Part shown: in pieces, positions 61,960 through 64,000 of the stretch | How positions within the stretch are numbered: the first letter of the stretch is position 1 | Layout: every line of letters starts with the position of its first letter | Assembly: GCA_023443625.1 (NCBI GenBank) | Contig: JAEZTQ010000011.1 | Span: forward strand, 1 to 64,000 | Length of the DNA stretch: 64,000 nucleotides | DNA from: Bacillota bacterium | GTDB lineage: Bacteria; Bacillota_A; Clostridia; Lachnospirales; Lachnospiraceae | Reading direction: 5' to 3' | Program-made: the position numbers and the translations under genes | Notes under the pieces: model-generated | The model's input: only the letters and a program-made list of their open reading frames with translations | What the model was told of the DNA's origin: nothing | Databases searched by the model: none

Positions 61960-63030
61960 CTAATTACTATTCTGTATATCTTGCCGCAGTTTTTCAATAG
62001 CAGTCTGGAATTCTCTGTCCTGCTGAAAATCTGCAAAAGACTCTTCTTTCATGAATCCCTCAAGCATCTTTTCCTTTATTTCTCTTGTCGCTATTGGGTG
62101 TCCATCCTTAATTTTAATTGTCGGATAAAATAGTGTGGGATTGGGATTTTGCACCGTTCCATGTAAATCATTAATCAACTTAATCGCACTTTTTTTCGCT
62201 TGTTCATAGTTTTCCATCCGCAGATAGGCTTCTATAAAAAATCCCTCACTTGTTTCATCGCCAACCTTGAATATTTCTCCAACTTGACGATACACTTTAC
62301 AAAATTCAAGTGTTTGTTCCGGGCAGGGGAACATTTCTTTACTCATCATGGACATAAGGCACATCTGCAAATTTCGCACCAAGGTATATAAACGTTTTTG
62401 TGTAACCTCGACCGCTCTTTCGGGTTCTTTCTTTTTCAAATAAAGCTGTGCCCATAACATAGTAGTATCGCTTGTATGCTCTGGTAATTCGTTCAACAAT
62501 TGCTCGGCCTGTAAAAGATCATCATTCTGGATAGCAATACCAGCCAAGGCGGAGACTGATTTATGCCAATAAGAAGATACTCCTGCCATTCGAATTTCTT
62601 CCAAAAGCTGTTTCTTTTGCTCCTTCCATTTTTCCTTTTGGTCGGAGGTTTCCATAGGAAGTAGCATTGCAAACACATCAAAGGTTAAAGAAGCATTATA
62701 TTTAAGTTCATAATCCGATGGATATGTGTGCAACAGATTATTCAACATACTTTCTGCCTTTTCAAGCCTACCATTTCTTGCAGTTTCTACTATTTCAGTT
62801 ATACTTTTTATAAGTTCGTCTTTTGATAATGTTTCTTCAAACTTTAATAATTTGTCTACGTTGGTACCAAGTGCACGTGCAATTGGACAAAGTAGGGAAA
62901 TATCCGGGCAGGAAGAGTCCGTTTCCCATTTGCTAACCGCAGGAGCGGAAACGCCTACCGCCGAAGCTAGTTGTTCCTGTGTCATACCTTTTAATTTACG
63001 AAGTGCTGCAATATGTGACCCTAATTTCAT
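61960..63030 (-). CDS. XRE-family regulator with TPR-like C-terminus
   Basis: This 356-residue protein has an N-terminal helix-turn-helix (LRKLKGMTQEQLASAVGVSA, then PAVSKWETDS) and a C-terminal region of helical repeats (LEKAESMLNNLLHTYP, QAEQLLNELPEHTSDT, EQAKKSAIKLINDLH) resembling TPRs. It could be a peptide-responsive (RRNPP-like) or protein-partner-sensing regulator. The ATG at 63030 is chosen by homology of the HTH start; GGGGG is 11 bases upstream. A perfect inverted repeat (63124-63143) upstream is a plausible self-operator. Confidence 0.85.
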   Translation of the reverse strand: MKLGSHIAALRKLKGMTQEQLASAVGVSAPAVSKWETDSSCPDISLLCPIARALGTNVDKLLKFEETLSKDELIKSITEIVETARNGRLEKAESMLNNLLHTYPSDYELKYNASLTFDVFAMLLPMETSDQKEKWKEQKKQLLEEIRMAGVSSYWHKSVSALAGIAIQNDDLLQAEQLLNELPEHTSDTTMLWAQLYLKKKEPERAVEVTQKRLYTLVRNLQMCLMSMMSKEMFPCPEQTLEFCKVYRQVGEIFKVGDETSEGFFIEAYLRMENYEQAKKSAIKLINDLHGTVQNPNPTLFYPTIKIKDGHPIATREIKEKMLEGFMKEESFADFQQDREFQTAIEKLRQDIQNSN

Positions 63031-63123
63031 ATCTGCAGTAACCCCCTTTGTATTTATGATAACATAAAGTATAGTTGCCATCATGAATATTTACAATGGA
63101 TACCTAGTTAACTATAAGACACG

Positions 63124-63143
63124 TTAACTTAACTACAAGTTAA
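63124..63143. promoter_or_regulatory. Operator candidate upstream of the XRE-TPR gene
   Basis: TTAACTT and AAGTTAA (7-base arms, 6-base spacer), with further GTTAACT copies on its left. The 63031-63401 gap otherwise holds the inverted att-like remnant at 63252. Confidence 0.5.
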
Positions 63144-63251
63144 ATAAACAAAATTAAATTGTTTTGTTAATAATTCAACCACAATATTATCATAAAAGAA
63201 AAACAAAGTCACCAATATATATGCACCTAACATTAATTTGTACAGTATAGT

Positions 63252-63277
63252 GCTAGACGGGATTTAAACAAATCCTC
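63252..63277 (-). other. Isolated inverted att-like remnant
   Basis: On the minus strand, GAGGATTTGTTTAAATCCCG and TCTAGC match 57050-57075 at 22 of 26 positions, with similar bases further upstream (GTATTTTTGTGTTAG). It lies outside the island in inverse orientation, with no element attached. Confidence 0.55.
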
Positions 63278-63401
63278 TAACACAAAAATACCGATCGATA
63301 CCCTGATAAACCATAGTGCCAAAGTATATATAATCTGCTGCTATATAGAAACCACGTATGCTCTAAAGAGATGGTTAAATGTAAAGAATTATTATTAGTA
63401 T

Positions 63402-63614
63402 TTATCCGTTACGTAGCTTATCTATACAATCTATAATATCTTGACGTGTACGCGATGCATCAGTGTGTTTTAATACATAATCTCTTGTATCAGAATCAAG
63501 TGAAGCGAGATAGTCGTTCTCGTTACTTATAAAAGCTCCAGGAAAAAAACCGTTATATGATTGTACCATAGGAACCGGTTGGCCTTTTATATCTGGTTGT
63601 TGTGACGGATCCAT
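63402..63614 (-). CDS. Small hypothetical protein
   Basis: This 70-residue soluble protein starts MDPSQQPDIKGQPVPMVQSY and has an acidic, helix-prone C-terminal half (SDTRDYVLKHTDASRTRQDI). GGAGGTG precedes the ATG, which supports a real gene. No family recognised; the Pro/Gln-rich N-terminus recalls small spore-associated proteins, but that is weak. Confidence 0.65.
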   Translation of the reverse strand: MDPSQQPDIKGQPVPMVQSYNGFFPGAFISNENDYLASLDSDTRDYVLKHTDASRTRQDIIDCIDKLRNG

Positions 63615-63738
63615 AATTTATCACCTCCATAATGGAGTATTATCTACATTTAAAATTAAAAGTATGTGAAATTACTAATATTATGGTTCTTAAAATTTCA
63701 TTTATTGCATCTGGATGGAAAATTACTTATTATATACG

Positions 63739-64000
63739 TCATTTATCTCTCTGAACACTTTTCAAATAATCAATAATATGCTGACTTTTCTCTTTTTTTG
63801 CGATTTCTAAAGGTGTATCTTTCCCAGTACTCCAGCCTTCTTTGTAATGAAGGTCTGCTCCATTCTCCACCAGAATCTTAACAATATCAAAATAGCCGTT
63901 TTGAATCGCCTGTGTTAATAGACTTGAGGGTTTTAATCCATCATCAGAATGGCCAATTAGATTAACGTCAGCACCTTTATCAATCAGATATTTCACAATG
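63739..64000 (-). CDS. Ankyrin-repeat protein, C-terminal part (runs off the window)
   Basis: The visible residues read IVKYLIDKGADVNLIG, TQAIQNGYFDIVKILVENGA and DTPLEIAKKEKSQHIIDYL, that is, about three ankyrin repeats. The frame remains open past position 64000, so the true start is outside the window. Probably a protein-interaction protein; partner unknown. Confidence 0.85.
   Translation of the reverse strand, partial: IVKYLIDKGADVNLIGHSDDGLKPSSLLTQAIQNGYFDIVKILVENGADLHYKEGWSTGKDTPLEIAKKEKSQHIIDYLKSVQRDK

Overview
The window looks like chromosome from a low-GC, Gram-positive anaerobe of the Clostridia, most likely Lachnospiraceae (an inference; no rRNA or other marker is present). The reasons are AT-rich spacers, strong Shine-Dalgarno (SD) sites of the AGGAGG type, lipoprotein sugar-binding proteins with orphan permease pairs, ROK regulators, a BspA-like leucine-rich repeat protein, and nitrogenase-superfamily genes beside cysteine metabolism genes. 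No species is claimed.

Layout. 1-2.6 kb: a palindromic repeat and a secreted leucine-rich repeat protein. 2.7-15.8 kb: a carbohydrate locus bounded by two ROK repressors. It has two zinc dehydrogenases, two FAD_oxidored-family oxidoreductases, an ABC sugar importer without its own ATPase, and a PfkB kinase; a perfect 27-bp palindrome lies before the first gene. 15.8-30.9 kb: a sulfur-linked nitrogenase-like locus. A promoter and terminated leader precede a decayed taurine/nitrate-type importer, then come an ABC ATPase, a cysteine synthase, one NifH-like protein, two NifD/NifK-like pairs, a NifB-like radical SAM protein, a NifX-like protein, a complete cystine-type importer between the two DK pairs, and a small YezD-like gene. 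P-cluster-type and NifH-type cysteines are kept, but nifV, recognisable nifEN, molybdate transport and nifA are absent. A sulfur-scavenging reductase related to methylthio-alkane reductase is a better fit than N2 fixation. 31-38.6 kb: a zinc-ribbon membrane protein, two chemotaxis-type transducers (one with a cytoplasmic C-terminal sugar-binding-protein domain), a membrane-anchored isochorismatase-like hydrolase, a GNAT acetyltransferase and a SUKH protein.

38.7-60.2 kb: an integration hot spot at tRNA-Gly(GCC). The tRNA 3' end recurs at about 53.59, 53.79, 55.78, 56.07, 57.06 and 60.20 kb, and two copies are followed by remnants of tyrosine-recombinase C-termini. The newest element (38.8-53.6 kb) carries a tyrosine integrase, a CRESS-virus-like HUH/SF3 Rep with a stem-loop origin containing TAGTATTAC, an FtsK-like ATPase, an XRE regulator, a ribbon-helix-helix protein, a secreted beta-helix protein and defence-like cargo: a UG/Abi-type reverse transcriptase, a three-Cys radical SAM protein with a TcmP partner, a membrane protein, and a ParA-like ATPase coupled to a HEPN protein. 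Older elements hold a broken RloA/RloB pair, a SanA-like protein, a lipoprotein, a Nim-like flavoprotein and an alpha/beta hydrolase behind a leader-peptide attenuator.

60.2-64 kb: an aldo/keto reductase whose expected start codon reads ACG, a cupin, an XRE-TPR regulator, a small hypothetical protein and the end of an ankyrin-repeat gene that runs off the window. All homology statements come from reading sequences by eye; no database search was run.
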